64,000 nucleotides of DNA, from NCBI RefSeq assembly GCF_023016115.1, contig NZ_JALKBH010000004.1, forward strand, positions 453,563 through 517,562, given 5' to 3'. Made by a program: the position numbers and the translations under genes. Below are positions 1 to 8,541 of this stretch, piece by piece. Source of the stretch: Alcanivorax sp. S6407 (GTDB lineage Bacteria > Pseudomonadota > Gammaproteobacteria > Pseudomonadales > Alcanivoracaceae). Below the pieces are notes generated by a model. It was not told the origin of the DNA, ran no database searches, and worked only from the letters and a program-made list of their open reading frames with translations. Numbering within the stretch: position 1 is the stretch's first letter; the number at the start of each line of letters is the position of its first letter.

Positions 1-507
1 GCTCTTGCCTTCCACCAGACTGGTGGTAGTGATCGCACCGGCGTTAACCAGAGGATTCATCTCATGCCCCTGATACTGCTCGATGGCATGGATGGAATTG
101 AACACCTGGCCGGTGGCATCCACCCCTACATTTTCAGGCAGCAGCGCAGTGCCTTTTTCTTCTGTCACCAGCGCCATGGTGAACACTTTGGAAATGGACT
201 GGATGGAGACTTCGGAAGTGATATCGCCCACGCTGTACACTTTGCCGTCCACCGTCACCAGCACGATGCCGAAGATATTGGAATCCACCTTGTCCAGCGC
301 CGGGATATAATCCGCGTTCGCACCCTCCTTGAGGCCCTTGTACTTGTCATAGGCTTTTTTCAATTCGGCGTTGATGTTTTTCTCTGTCAGCTTGCTATCG
401 ACCATACCCGCTGCTGCAGGCGCACCGGATTCCGCTGAACAACTGGCGCTGGCCATGGCCAGCATGCCGGCAAACAGCAGGCTGAAAAACTTGCGAGAAT
501 ATTGCAT
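1..507 (-). CDS. glsA: Glutaminase A, N-terminal part (cut by window edge)
   Basis: Reading leftwards from ATG at 507, the protein starts with a hydrophobic leader rich in Leu/Met/Ala, so it is probably exported. It then shows the serine-dependent glutaminase signature: VDGKVYSVGD, then QSISKVF containing the Ser-x-x-Lys catalytic pair, then NPLVNAGAI. The family hydrolyses L-glutamine to glutamate and ammonia. An upstream ATG at 513 lies only 2 bases from the GAGGGAG ribosome site, whereas 507 has about 8 bases, so 507 is preferred. The last ~140 residues lie outside the window. A periplasmic location is unusual for this mostly cytosolic family and is inferred only from the leader. Confidence 0.85.
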   Translation of the reverse strand, partial: MQYSRKFFSLLFAGMLAMASASCSAESGAPAAAGMVDSKLTEKNINAELKKAYDKYKGLKEGANADYIPALDKVDSNIFGIVLVTVDGKVYSVGDITSEVSIQSISKVFTMALVTEEKGTALLPENVGVDATGQVFNSIHAIEQYQGHEMNPLVNAGAITTTSLVEGKS

Positions 508-545
508 TGTCATTGCTCCCTCTCTTCTATGAGCCAGCCCGCTGA

Positions 546-1712
546 TTACAGCAGGTTTCCGCTGGAAAAGTTGTACTTCACACTGAATTGCACACGGCGA
601 TCATAGCCCTTGTCACCATCATTGGCGGTGCGCTTTCCGAACAGGTACTCGACCCCCATCATCACCTTGTCATTGGGGGTATGCAGCAGGTTGATGGAGG
701 CATACTCACCCTTGTTGAAGGCATCCGGGCCTTGCAGATCCATGTTGTCGATTTCTGTGGAGCTGTAACCAAAGGCTGTGCTGTAGGCATCACTCCAGCC
801 ATGCTCGTAGTAGGCCACCAGACCGGTCACCGGTACTACCTGGTAATCCGGGTCCGCCACGGTGCCGCCATCCAGCGCCATGTCCGTGCCTCCATCATTC
901 ATGTAGTTGGACACCCCTTCCCCATGCAGCACGCCCAGGATCAGACGGTCACGCTCCATGACATTGACCGTAGTGGTCAGGTTGACGCCCCAGCCAAACT
1001 CGCTGTCTTCCGGCTTGGCATCACCGGTACCGGGTGTGTCGTAGGCCACCTGACGAAGAATTCCCGCTACCTGGAAATGCCCCCAGTCGCCCACCTGGCG
1101 AAAATGCGCTGTGAGATCCGGGTAAGGGTTATGGCCAGACTGGGCCGTGCCCGTGGTGTCCACCCCGCTCCCCGGGGTTTCGATAGCCACGGCAACGGTG
1201 GAATCCCCCTTCACAGGTGTCCAGCGGATCTGCGGATTACGCAGGTAGGCCATGCCGGACGGACCCCAGTAATCGATCACGTTGGGGAACACATCGCCAT
1301 CCATGAACACACTGTTGGTCTGCCCGGCAAGAATGGACTTCCACTCCCCATAGGCATGGCGCAGGCGAATGGTGGTCTGGCCTTCATCGGCCCCGACACC
1401 ATAGAGATCAAATTCGAACTTGGTGGTCAGCATGCTGTCGCCCGCCATGGTGGCGGCATCCACACCAAAGCGGCTCTGCCGGGCACTCAGTATCGCCTGG
1501 CCGTCACTGCCCACGTCACTGGCATGGGTGGGGATACGACTGGGGCGCAGTGTGGCTTCCCAGTCAGGATTGGGGCGATCAAACGCCTGCACGTAATCCA
1601 CCATGGCATAGCCATAAAGTGAAAAGGAGGAATCGGTTTCTGCGGCCACGCAAGCAAGAGGTGCCATCAGCGCAAGCGCACCGAGGCCCTTCAAAGGAAA
1701 AGTCTTAGCCAT
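546..1712 (-). CDS. DcaP-like trimeric outer-membrane porin
   Basis: 388 residues with a cleavable signal peptide (about residues 1-24, ending VAA). The body alternates short amphipathic strands typical of a 16-stranded porin (for example SFSLYGYAMVDY near the start, ARQSRFGVDA, AYGEWKSILAGQTNSVF) and ends VQFSVKYNFSSGNLL. The GQTNSVFMDGDVFPN segment resembles DcaP family porins, which take up small anionic organic compounds across the outer membrane. It is separated from glsA by about 40 bp on the same strand and may be co-transcribed with it. Substrate unknown. Confidence 0.8.
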   Translation of the reverse strand: MAKTFPLKGLGALALMAPLACVAAETDSSFSLYGYAMVDYVQAFDRPNPDWEATLRPSRIPTHASDVGSDGQAILSARQSRFGVDAATMAGDSMLTTKFEFDLYGVGADEGQTTIRLRHAYGEWKSILAGQTNSVFMDGDVFPNVIDYWGPSGMAYLRNPQIRWTPVKGDSTVAVAIETPGSGVDTTGTAQSGHNPYPDLTAHFRQVGDWGHFQVAGILRQVAYDTPGTGDAKPEDSEFGWGVNLTTTVNVMERDRLILGVLHGEGVSNYMNDGGTDMALDGGTVADPDYQVVPVTGLVAYYEHGWSDAYSTAFGYSSTEIDNMDLQGPDAFNKGEYASINLLHTPNDKVMMGVEYLFGKRTANDGDKGYDRRVQFSVKYNFSSGNLL

Positions 1713-1969
1713 GATGTTCGTCCCTGGTTGTCCTTTTAAAGGCTGCCGCTCCCTGGCATGGAATCAGCAGCAATGGCACTACCGTGTTGCATCTGTTCCA
1801 TGGCTGATATGAACACAGTTTTGAACCATAGTCACGATGCCCACATGAAATCACGGCACAATAATGACTACGGGTTCACAGCAGACTTTGACGTCACCCT
1901 CATGCGCGGTATTCACTATGGGGAGACCATCCGACTTTCGTCACAGAAAACGTCAGGGGAAAAGTGTCC

Positions 1970-2800
1970 ATGAGCATCCTGCAACTGCCCAGCGCCCATC
2001 CCGAAGCCATCCTGCTGGACTGGCATGCCACCCTGGTGGATACCCACGATGCCATGTACCACGCTGTCGATGACGTGCTGCCGCATCTGCGGGAGCTGGA
2101 CCTCTGGGACCAGCTGCTGGAACCGGATGATTCCAAGACCATTGAAGATGCCAAGCTGCTCATGTACGTGAAAGACCATCACCGCCTGCACCCCAAGATC
2201 GTGGCGCAGCGCAAAATTTCCCGTACTGATATCTTCGAAGTGCTGTTTGGCAGCGACCAGGACGCCAAGGCACGCGCCCACCAGGCTTTTGATCAGGCCT
2301 ACAAGAAATATGTGGAAGAGGTATTCCCACTGGAACACGACATCCGTGAGCAGCTGGAACACATCCGCTCCATTGGTATTCGCACTGGCTTGATCTCCAA
2401 CCGCAAGCGGGATTTTCTTGAACACGAACTGGCACTGGTGGACGGGATCGGCTGGGAAGATCTGTTCGACGTAGTGGTCTGCGGCAGCGATGTGGCCAAA
2501 CGCAAACCGGCACCGGACATGCTGCTAAAGGCCATGGAGGCACTGCAACTGGAGCCGGGGCCGGACTGTTGGTACATCGGCGACAGCACCACGGACGTGA
2601 TCGCCGCCAAGGAAGCAGGGATCACCTCCATTTTCTACAATGGCGCCGGCTGGGATCAGGCCTGGCTGGACAAGATCTTCCCGGACACCATCAAGCACCC
2701 CCACCGCCCGGATGCGGTGGTCGGCAGCATCGCCGAACTCACCGACCTGGCGCGCCACCTGCTGGCGCAACACAAGCGGGTGGCGCGGGCGAGGACTTGA
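1970..2800 (+). CDS. HAD-family hydrolase (phosphatase)
   Basis: 276 residues. All four HAD motifs are visible: motif I LLDWHATLVD (nucleophile Asp17), motif II LISNRKRDF, motif III Lys in KRKPAPDMLLKAME, motif IV IGDSTTDVIAAKEAG. The second acidic residue of the usual DxD is His19, so the general acid/base differs from common phosphatases; phosphonatase-type members also vary here. ATG 1970 is preferred over GTG 1964 because AGGGGA lies about 10 bases upstream of it. The gene stands alone, between the divergent porin and a repeat. Substrate cannot be assigned. Confidence 0.8.
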   Translation: MSILQLPSAHPEAILLDWHATLVDTHDAMYHAVDDVLPHLRELDLWDQLLEPDDSKTIEDAKLLMYVKDHHRLHPKIVAQRKISRTDIFEVLFGSDQDAKARAHQAFDQAYKKYVEEVFPLEHDIREQLEHIRSIGIRTGLISNRKRDFLEHELALVDGIGWEDLFDVVVCGSDVAKRKPAPDMLLKAMEALQLEPGPDCWYIGDSTTDVIAAKEAGITSIFYNGAGWDQAWLDKIFPDTIKHPHRPDAVVGSIAELTDLARHLLAQHKRVARART

Positions 2801-2804
2801 AAGG

Positions 2805-3047
2805 CTTTTTTTACCACAGAGGTCACAGAGACCACTGAGATAAACCATGACGGCAAGGAATAACCGGGTGACGAGTTACGAGAAGCGAGTTTCGAAAAGC
2901 AAAACCTTCCTTCTGGCCGGGTTTTGTTTTTGACTTTCGCAACTCGAAACTCGTCACTCGCGATCACCGTCAATTAACACCGGATACGTAAATGCTGGCA
3001 CATCGCCGATTTTTCCTCAGTGATCTCCGTGACCTCTGTGGTAAAAA
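2805..3047. repeat. Nested intergenic inverted repeat: nine-base outer arms, heptad inner arms
   Basis: Outer arms at 2811-2839 and 3015-3041 consist of nine-base units (ACCACAGAG, GTCACAGAG, ACCACTGAG) in inverted orientation. Inside lie arms of the seven-base AGNNNCG class (2872-2900: AGTTACG, AGAAGCG, AGTTTCG; mate at 2934-2961), around a GC-rich core with complementary AAAACC and GGTTTT. The whole element fills the gap between the HAD gene and the convergent AraC gene. Confidence 0.8.
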
Positions 3048-3059
3048 CCGCTTCTGCCT

Positions 3060-4052
3060 TTATCGAAACTGACTAGGCGATACCCCGTACCACTTTTTGA
3101 ACGCCCGGGAGAACGCACTCACCTCGGAAAAGCCCAACAGAAACGCCATCTGCGTCACCGTCATCCCCGGGGTGCGCAGGTGCCGTTCGACCAGGGTCTT
3201 GCGGGTATCTTCCAGCAACTGCTTCCAGCTGAGCCCCTCATCACTGAGGCGACGCTGCAGGCTGCGAATGCTCATGCAGCACTCTTCCGCCGCATCGGCC
3301 TGGGCGGGCTCGCCATCCGGCAGCCGTTGCTCGATCCACAGGGTCAGCCGGCTGGCCAGTGAGGCCTGCTCCGCCTCTGCCAGCCGTTGCGCCAGGGTGG
3401 CGTCCAGCATGGCGGCCAGCTGGGTATCGCTGGCGGCCAGCATCTGCTGGGCATTGGCCTTGTCAAACGCCAGGCTGTAGTGGTCCGCCACCGTCACCTC
3501 GCAGCGTAAATAGCGGGCCATGGCCTGACGAAGGCCGTCCTCCACCCATTCCGGCACCGACACCGCCACCGGGTTGTGGTCACGATGAATACGAATCCGC
3601 AGCAGCCGCACAATGGTGGCCATCACGAAGGCAATGGCCTGAGGGTGCGGTTGATGGTCGGTATTGGAACGGAAGCACAACGCCACACTGTCATCGTCGG
3701 CCACCAGATCCGTCACCACCAGATCGCTGATCAAGCGATGAAAGCGGGTGATGCGGTTAAGCACACTGTACAGGTCGCCCCCTGCTGCCACTGCCAGGCC
3801 GAGGGCCCCGAACGTGCTGTATTCCGCGTGGCGGGCCACCTCGATGGCCATGCCCGGGTCGCCCAGCTCCTGCAGGCAGTCGTCCAGTAAGGCGGTGGTG
3901 ACCGCCGCATCCAGCTTGGCCTCAGGATCGCGGATAACCGCAGGATCCAGGCCATTGCGACGCAGGATCGCCTCCCCATCCAGGCCGCGCTCATGCAACA
4001 AATGGAGTAGCGGCCCCATGAGAAGCGCTGTCGCCTGTTTTTTTTCTGACAT
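3060..4052 (-). CDS. AraC family transcriptional regulator
   Basis: 330 residues. The N-terminal ~210 residues look like the arabinose-binding-type ligand domain of the OruR/ArgR-like AraC group. The C-terminal ~90 residues hold the double helix-turn-helix: SIRSLQRRLSDEGLSWKQLL, then MTVTQMAFLLGFSEVSAFSR and AFKKWYGVSPSQFR. It is divergent from the desaturase gene at 4145 with a 92-bp shared promoter region, so it probably controls that gene. Its effector may be a fatty acid or related lipid; that is inference from context. Confidence 0.85.
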   Translation of the reverse strand: MSEKKQATALLMGPLLHLLHERGLDGEAILRRNGLDPAVIRDPEAKLDAAVTTALLDDCLQELGDPGMAIEVARHAEYSTFGALGLAVAAGGDLYSVLNRITRFHRLISDLVVTDLVADDDSVALCFRSNTDHQPHPQAIAFVMATIVRLLRIRIHRDHNPVAVSVPEWVEDGLRQAMARYLRCEVTVADHYSLAFDKANAQQMLAASDTQLAAMLDATLAQRLAEAEQASLASRLTLWIEQRLPDGEPAQADAAEECCMSIRSLQRRLSDEGLSWKQLLEDTRKTLVERHLRTPGMTVTQMAFLLGFSEVSAFSRAFKKWYGVSPSQFR

Positions 4053-4144
4053 TGGCGTCCCCGGTCAAACGGTTGGCGGGCAAAGCCGAGTTTTCCTTCC
4101 CGGCCCCACCTAAAGTGGTCTCCATCGAGAAATGGAGATTTCCC

Positions 4145-5215
4145 ATGGCTACAGCACCCGCTCGCGGCAAGTCCGCCACAGATAAAAAAATTCAGCGTGA
4201 AATCATCGCCATCAGTGATGATATACGGCAACGCCACGGCTGGCTCAAGCACCAGAATGCCATTGGCTTTGGTATTTTCAGCCTTGCTGTCACCGGCACC
4301 CTGGTCAACGCCGTGCTCTACCTGCAAGGTATCATGCCCGCCTGGGCCGTGATCGTCCTCACCGCCTTCTGGACCTCACTGTTGCACGAACTGGAACATG
4401 ACCTGATTCACTTGATGTATTTCAAGAAGAACAAGTTCATGCACAACCTGATGATGACCGGCATCTACCTGCTGCGCCCCAACGTCATCAACCCCTGGGT
4501 GCGCCGCCACCTGCACTTCCATCATCACAAGCATTCCGGCATGGAAACTGATCTGGAAGAGCGCGGCATCACCAACGGTGAAAAGTGGGGCCTCAAGCGC
4601 CTGCTGATGGTGGGCGATGGCATGCTGTCCGTGTACCTGCGTGCCGGCAAGTACCTCACCGAACCCACCCGTCTGTACCGTCGCGGCCTGATCACCAAAC
4701 AGGACCTGAAAAACTTCCGCCTGATCAGCCTGGTCAGCTACAGCCCGCTGGGCATCGCGACCCACGCCGTGTGGCACTTCTTTGTGCTCTATCACCTGAT
4801 CAATGGCGCCGCCTGGCTGGCAGGCACCAGCATCGCCTGGCCGGAAGTGGTCACTGCACAGCTGAGCTGGATCACTCCGCTGATCGTGGTCCTGATCGCC
4901 CCGAACATGCTGCGCACCTTCTGCCTGCACTTCATCTCATCGAACATGCATTACTACGGCGACAATGAGCCGGGCAAGATCACCGAACAGTGTCAGGTAC
5001 TGAATGTATGGTGGCTGTGGCCGGTACAGGCGTTCTGCTTCAACTTCGGCAGCACCCACGCCATCCACCACTTTGTGGTCCGCGACCCCTTCTACATCCG
5101 CCAGATGACCGCCAAGCGCGCCCATGTGGTAATGAAGGAAAACGGCGTACGCTTCAACGACCTGGGCACCTTCCGTCGCGCCAACCGCATGCACGAAAAA
5201 CCACAAACCGCCTGA
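4145..5215 (+). CDS. Membrane fatty acid desaturase family protein
   Basis: 356 residues. The three histidine clusters of the membrane di-iron desaturase/hydroxylase superfamily are present: HELEHD at 81-86, HLHFHHHKH at 122-130, HAIHH at 306-310. Hydrophobic segments lie near 40-62, 68-80, 200-222 and 240-258. ATG 4145 is preferred to an upstream in-frame codon at 4052 because GGAG precedes it and 4052 would overlap the divergent regulator. The NYxEHYG motif of AlkB alkane hydroxylases is absent, so acyl-chain desaturation is more likely than alkane hydroxylation. A terminator follows. Confidence 0.85.
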   Translation: MATAPARGKSATDKKIQREIIAISDDIRQRHGWLKHQNAIGFGIFSLAVTGTLVNAVLYLQGIMPAWAVIVLTAFWTSLLHELEHDLIHLMYFKKNKFMHNLMMTGIYLLRPNVINPWVRRHLHFHHHKHSGMETDLEERGITNGEKWGLKRLLMVGDGMLSVYLRAGKYLTEPTRLYRRGLITKQDLKNFRLISLVSYSPLGIATHAVWHFFVLYHLINGAAWLAGTSIAWPEVVTAQLSWITPLIVVLIAPNMLRTFCLHFISSNMHYYGDNEPGKITEQCQVLNVWWLWPVQAFCFNFGSTHAIHHFVVRDPFYIRQMTAKRAHVVMKENGVRFNDLGTFRRANRMHEKPQTA

Positions 5216-5235
5216 TTAGCAAACGCTCACCAACA

Positions 5236-5259
5236 GAAGCCCGCCTTGCGCGGGCTTTT
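5236..5259 (+). terminator. Rho-independent terminator after desaturase
   Basis: Perfect GC stem AGCCCGC / GCGGGCT with a short loop, followed by TTTT; it starts about 20 bp after the desaturase stop codon. Confidence 0.85.
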
Positions 5260-5440
5260 CTGTTTTCAACAGAACACCCTCTTCCAAACACCCTCACCCT
5301 TTGCAATTCTCTTTATAATCAAGCAGATTGCTGTGATCGTATCCAGGATTGTCCGCCCAGAGTTATATAGAACCGAGTTATACGGAACGTTCTAATTAAT
5401 TCGCTGTTAGGTGAAAAAATGGTGCATCAAGGAAATTGCA

Positions 5441-6001
5441 GTGAAATGCCACCAGTGTAATACCGATTATTACGGCCCCGATATTAAGGGCTCCACAGCG
5501 TATTTTGTGTGTCTAAATTGCGGATACTGCTACGAAGTAGAAAACTATCATGGTTTTGCCAAGGAGCAGATTATCGAAAGGATCGAAAAGGCTTTTTCTG
5601 GGGTAGTGTTGGGTAACGGAGTCGGGCTCTGGCAAGCGCAAGCGATTGATGACTATGAAACTGTGTCTGAGCAAAAGAGAGCTAGGGCAAAGGATGAAAA
5701 GGAACAGTGGAGTAAGTTATCGGGGGCAGAGCTTCAGAGGTGTCATAGCAGTTTGTCATTCTTTGATGCTGATGGAATGAGGTTCCATCTTCCTGCTTTC
5801 ATTATTGAGAGTATCAAAGGAGAGGTTGATGATCCTTTGTTTCATCTCACGAGCCTGGATGAGTATGGCTCTTCTAAGTTCGAAAGCATGAGTCCGGGGC
5901 ATAAGAAGGCAGTGAGCGAATACCTCATCTGGTGCCTTACAGAAGATGAATATACTTATGATCAGCATGAAATTCGGAAGGCGTTACAGTCTTTTTGGTA
6001 A
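5441..6001 (+). CDS. Zinc-ribbon protein with DUF6714-like domain
   Basis: 186 residues from GTG 5441, chosen because AAGGA sits 7 bases upstream; an in-frame GTG at 5411 lacks such a site. The N-terminus has paired cysteines (CHQC and CLNCGYC) typical of a zinc ribbon. Residues from about 45 on (IIERIEKAF, GVGLWQAQAIDDY, then the LSEYLIWCL-type tail) resemble the DUF6714 family, which has no known function. Codon use is more AT-rich than the neighbouring genes. It is flanked by GTTAGGT at 5406 and an attC-like hairpin at 6005, so it may be a captured integron cassette. Confidence 0.6.
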   Translation: MKCHQCNTDYYGPDIKGSTAYFVCLNCGYCYEVENYHGFAKEQIIERIEKAFSGVVLGNGVGLWQAQAIDDYETVSEQKRARAKDEKEQWSKLSGAELQRCHSSLSFFDADGMRFHLPAFIIESIKGEVDDPLFHLTSLDEYGSSKFESMSPGHKKAVSEYLIWCLTEDEYTYDQHEIRKALQSFW

Positions 6002-6004
6002 ATC

Positions 6005-6121
6005 ACCTAACAAGGCAATTCACTCGGCCCCAGTTACGCTCCTCAATTTTTATGGTATCGCTTCGCTCTTTTACCACAAAAATTGCTCCTCTACACTGGT
6101 CCGGTGATTGCGGCGTCATGT
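6005..6121 (+). other. attC-like recombination site (degenerate)
   Basis: ACCTAAC (6005-6011) fits the RYYYAAC core. From there the sequence folds into a long imperfect hairpin: CACTCGG near 6020 against CCGGTG near 6100, and CAATTTTTATGGTA against TACCACAAAAATTG across the apex, with unpaired extra bases on one arm, as in attC sites. The far core would be GTCATGT at 6115-6121, a poor match to GTTRRRY. The matching left cassette border is GTTAGGT at 5406-5412. No integrase gene is in the window. Confidence 0.4.
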
Positions 6122-6144
6122 TTGCTCAGGCTAAGTGCGGCACT

Positions 6145-6393
6145 ATGAGGTGGCTTTCTTTGGGGCTGGGATTTCTATGCATTATTTATGCAGTTCTCTA
6201 TTTTTTCGGACTTCTTCCCGTCGGTTTTTGGCAGTCCGCAATTGACCTTGTTATTGGCCGTGAGCCAGGCATGTATTATAAAATTGTTTCAGCAGAGCCG
6301 TCAGAGTTTCATGGGGTAGTGGCTCTCTCCCTCGGCGTGGCTTTTATCGCTTTATCAAGGTGGAAAATTCAAAGGTATAAAGCTGGCGAGTGA
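6145..6393 (+). CDS. Small two-TM membrane protein, unknown function
   Basis: 82 residues from ATG 6145; ATG 6118 is an in-frame alternative but overlaps the attC-like hairpin. Two hydrophobic segments are visible, WLSLGLGFLCIIYAVLYFF near the N-terminus and VVALSLGVAFIALS near residue 60, joined by a soluble loop; the tail is basic. I do not recognise a family. It directly follows the attC-like site, at the position of a second cassette gene, and shares the AT-rich composition of this patch. Neither start has a strong ribosome site. Confidence 0.45.
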   Translation: MRWLSLGLGFLCIIYAVLYFFGLLPVGFWQSAIDLVIGREPGMYYKIVSAEPSEFHGVVALSLGVAFIALSRWKIQRYKAGE

Positions 6394-6484
6394 TTGCTTC
6401 GCAAGAGGATCAACTAACAAGCAACTCTGCTCAAAAATAATCTACACAATAAGAAAATTAACGTAACAAATCCCGGGGGCCATC

Positions 6485-6925
6485 GTGAAGATCATTGGCT
6501 ATCTGATAGGCGCAGCATTCCTGAGCATGATACTGCTCGGCCCTGCTGTCGGTCTGTATCTGGTATCAAAAGACACGTTCGCCGCACTGAGTTATACAGG
6601 AACAGAACAGGGTGAAATTGTGGATTGCCGCTCCTTTCGTACGGGAGGACAGAATTCCAGATATAGCCGCGTTCCCGTTGTCCAACTCGGTTCTGATCGT
6701 ACGATCTCGGGCACCGTGGATGAAATACGTTATTTTTGGGAATGCGATGACCAGATTGGCACTACGGTTGAGGTCATCTACGACATACAGAACCCGAGTA
6801 ACGCAAAGATCAACACTTTTATCGAGATGTGGTTCCTGCCCATCGTTATCGGGGCAATCAACCTGATATGGTACTCTGCTGTCATTGCCGGATATGTCAG
6901 AAAATATCGGAACCGGGGCAGATAA
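6485..6925 (+). CDS. DUF3592-like membrane protein
   Basis: 146 residues, GTG start preceded by GGGGG. A hydrophobic segment at about 4-28 and a second near 112-135 flank an extracytoplasmic-type domain containing EGEIVDC-like and TTVEVIYDIQNPSNAKI stretches, the pattern of DUF3592 proteins (V.V.Y...nP..A.i before the second TM). Function unknown. It ends 42 bp before the glutaredoxin-like gene on the same strand. Confidence 0.55.
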   Translation: MKIIGYLIGAAFLSMILLGPAVGLYLVSKDTFAALSYTGTEQGEIVDCRSFRTGGQNSRYSRVPVVQLGSDRTISGTVDEIRYFWECDDQIGTTVEVIYDIQNPSNAKINTFIEMWFLPIVIGAINLIWYSAVIAGYVRKYRNRGR

Positions 6926-6967
6926 CATGACCTGCCATCACCTCAGGCAACACACGAAGGAATCACA

Positions 6968-7405
6968 ATGAAGGTATTGCTTTCACTGTTATTGGTCTGC
7001 CTTTGTGCAGGGGCCTGGTCGTCCGGCATTTACCGTTGGGTAGACGACCAGGGCAAGGTTCACTTTTCCGACCAGGCCCCTCAGGATCAGGCTGCCGAAT
7101 CTCTGGATCTGCAGATCAACACATTTGAAAGCGTCACCTATGAGAGCCTGGGCAAGTACACGATTGAGCGCCCTTCTAAAAAACAGGTAATCATGTATTC
7201 GGCCAGCTGGTGTGGTGTGTGTGACAAAGCCAAGCGCTATTTCGAGCGTAAGGGTATTCCTTATACAGAATACGATGTTGAAACCAGCCAACAAGGCAAG
7301 CAAGGCTTCAGGCAACTCAACGGAAAGGGGGTACCTATCATTCTGGTGGGCAATCGTCGCATGAATGGATTCACGGTATCGGGCTTTGAAAGGCTCTACC
7401 AATAG
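6968..7405 (+). CDS. Exported DUF4124-glutaredoxin fusion
   Basis: 145 residues. A signal peptide (about 1-19) is followed by a DUF4124 segment, GIYRWVDDQGKVHFSDQAP, then a glutaredoxin/thioredoxin-fold domain with active site CGVC (Cys82, Cys85) in YSASWCGVCDKAKRYF and the cis-Pro region GKGVPIILVGNRRMNGF. It probably reduces or exchanges thiols in the periplasm. DUF4124 proteins with a C-terminal glutaredoxin are known in gammaproteobacteria, but their partner is not established. AAGGA sits just upstream of the ATG. Confidence 0.75.
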   Translation: MKVLLSLLLVCLCAGAWSSGIYRWVDDQGKVHFSDQAPQDQAAESLDLQINTFESVTYESLGKYTIERPSKKQVIMYSASWCGVCDKAKRYFERKGIPYTEYDVETSQQGKQGFRQLNGKGVPIILVGNRRMNGFTVSGFERLYQ

Positions 7406-7482
7406 GCGCTTCCGATCCATTCCTAGCCTAAATCGGTGGGCTTTGCTTTACTGACATTTCCTTTATTCACACCAGTAGAAAC

Positions 7483-8541
7483 GTGACTGATCTCCTCCTC
7501 CAACTCGGTCTGGTGCCCTTCTTCACACAGCAACTGACCGATATCGACCTTCTCGAAAGCAGGCTGGGGCGGGTTACCGCTGTGCAGCGCTCGAAACTGA
7601 CGGTGTTCACGGCCACCGGCGAGCACCTTGTTGAAATGTCAGCGGCACTTCGAGACGGACCGGGCGAGGAGCGCCCTACGGTAGGCGACTGGGTAGTGCT
7701 GGATGCTTCGCTGTCTCTGCTAGAACAGGTGCTGGAGCGCAAGAGTCTGTTTCGCCGGCTCGGTGCGGGTACCCGTCACGAGCTTCAGCCTATTGCCGCC
7801 AATATCGACATTCTTTTCATCGTCACCTCCTGCAATGACGAGTTCCGCGAGTCCCGGCTGGAACGTTATCTGGCTTTGTGCGCTGAAGCCGGCGCCCTGC
7901 CGGTGATTGTGCTGACCAAGACGGATCTGGCGGATGATGTGGATGACTATGTACGTCGTGCCCGTACCACTCAGGCCGGGGTGGCCGTGGAAGCGATCAA
8001 CGCCCTGGACCCAGACACGTTTTCCGGGGTGCGCAGCTGGATCGACAGCACCACCACAGTAGCGCTGGTGGGTTCTTCCGGGGTGGGCAAGTCCACCCTG
8101 CTGAACAGTCTGGCCGGGGCCTCCCTCACAGCTACCGGCGGCATTCGTGAACAGGACAAGAAGGGCCGCCATACCACTACTCACCGTGAGCTGCATATTC
8201 TTCCCGAAGGTGGCTTGTTGGTGGATGTGCCGGGCATGCGTGAACTACGGGTGGCAGAAGTGGAACATTCCCTTGGAACGGTGTTCGATGACATCGAGCA
8301 ACTGGCCGGGCAATGCCGTTTTGCCGATTGCCAGCATCAATCCGAACCGGGCTGTGCTGTGCGTCAGGCCATTGAAGATGGCCAGCTTGATCCGCGCCGC
8401 CTGCACAACTACCAGAAGCTGCTGCGGGAAAACGCCCAGGCCACCGCCAGCCTGGCCGAAAAACGGGCCCAGGGCCGCAGCTTTGCCAGGATGGTCAAGG
8501 AAGTGAAGAAAATAAAGCAGGACAAAGGCTCGGAGAATTAA
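7483..8541 (+). CDS. rsgA: Ribosome small subunit-dependent GTPase RsgA
   Basis: 352 residues, the usual family length. An OB-fold N-terminus (about 25-100) is followed by a circularly permuted GTPase: G4 TKTD at 145-148 comes before the P-loop GSSGVGKST at 197-205 and G3 DVPG at 248-251. The C-terminal zinc site is Cys278, Cys283, His285, Cys291. RsgA is a late 30S maturation factor. The start is GTG 7483 with only a weak ribosome site; no better in-frame start is nearby. It differs from the housekeeping form usually next to orn/psd, so it may be a second paralogue. Confidence 0.85.
   Translation: MTDLLLQLGLVPFFTQQLTDIDLLESRLGRVTAVQRSKLTVFTATGEHLVEMSAALRDGPGEERPTVGDWVVLDASLSLLEQVLERKSLFRRLGAGTRHELQPIAANIDILFIVTSCNDEFRESRLERYLALCAEAGALPVIVLTKTDLADDVDDYVRRARTTQAGVAVEAINALDPDTFSGVRSWIDSTTTVALVGSSGVGKSTLLNSLAGASLTATGGIREQDKKGRHTTTHRELHILPEGGLLVDVPGMRELRVAEVEHSLGTVFDDIEQLAGQCRFADCQHQSEPGCAVRQAIEDGQLDPRRLHNYQKLLRENAQATASLAEKRAQGRSFARMVKEVKKIKQDKGSEN

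Noticed and set aside
588-1622. Long reading frame antisense to the porin
   Set aside because: It lies opposite a clear outer-membrane protein gene, has no ribosome site and a composition typical of antisense frames in GC-rich DNA.
4145-5215. Alkane 1-monooxygenase (AlkB)
   Set aside because: His boxes match the superfamily, but the NYxEHYG motif and AlkB spacing are missing.
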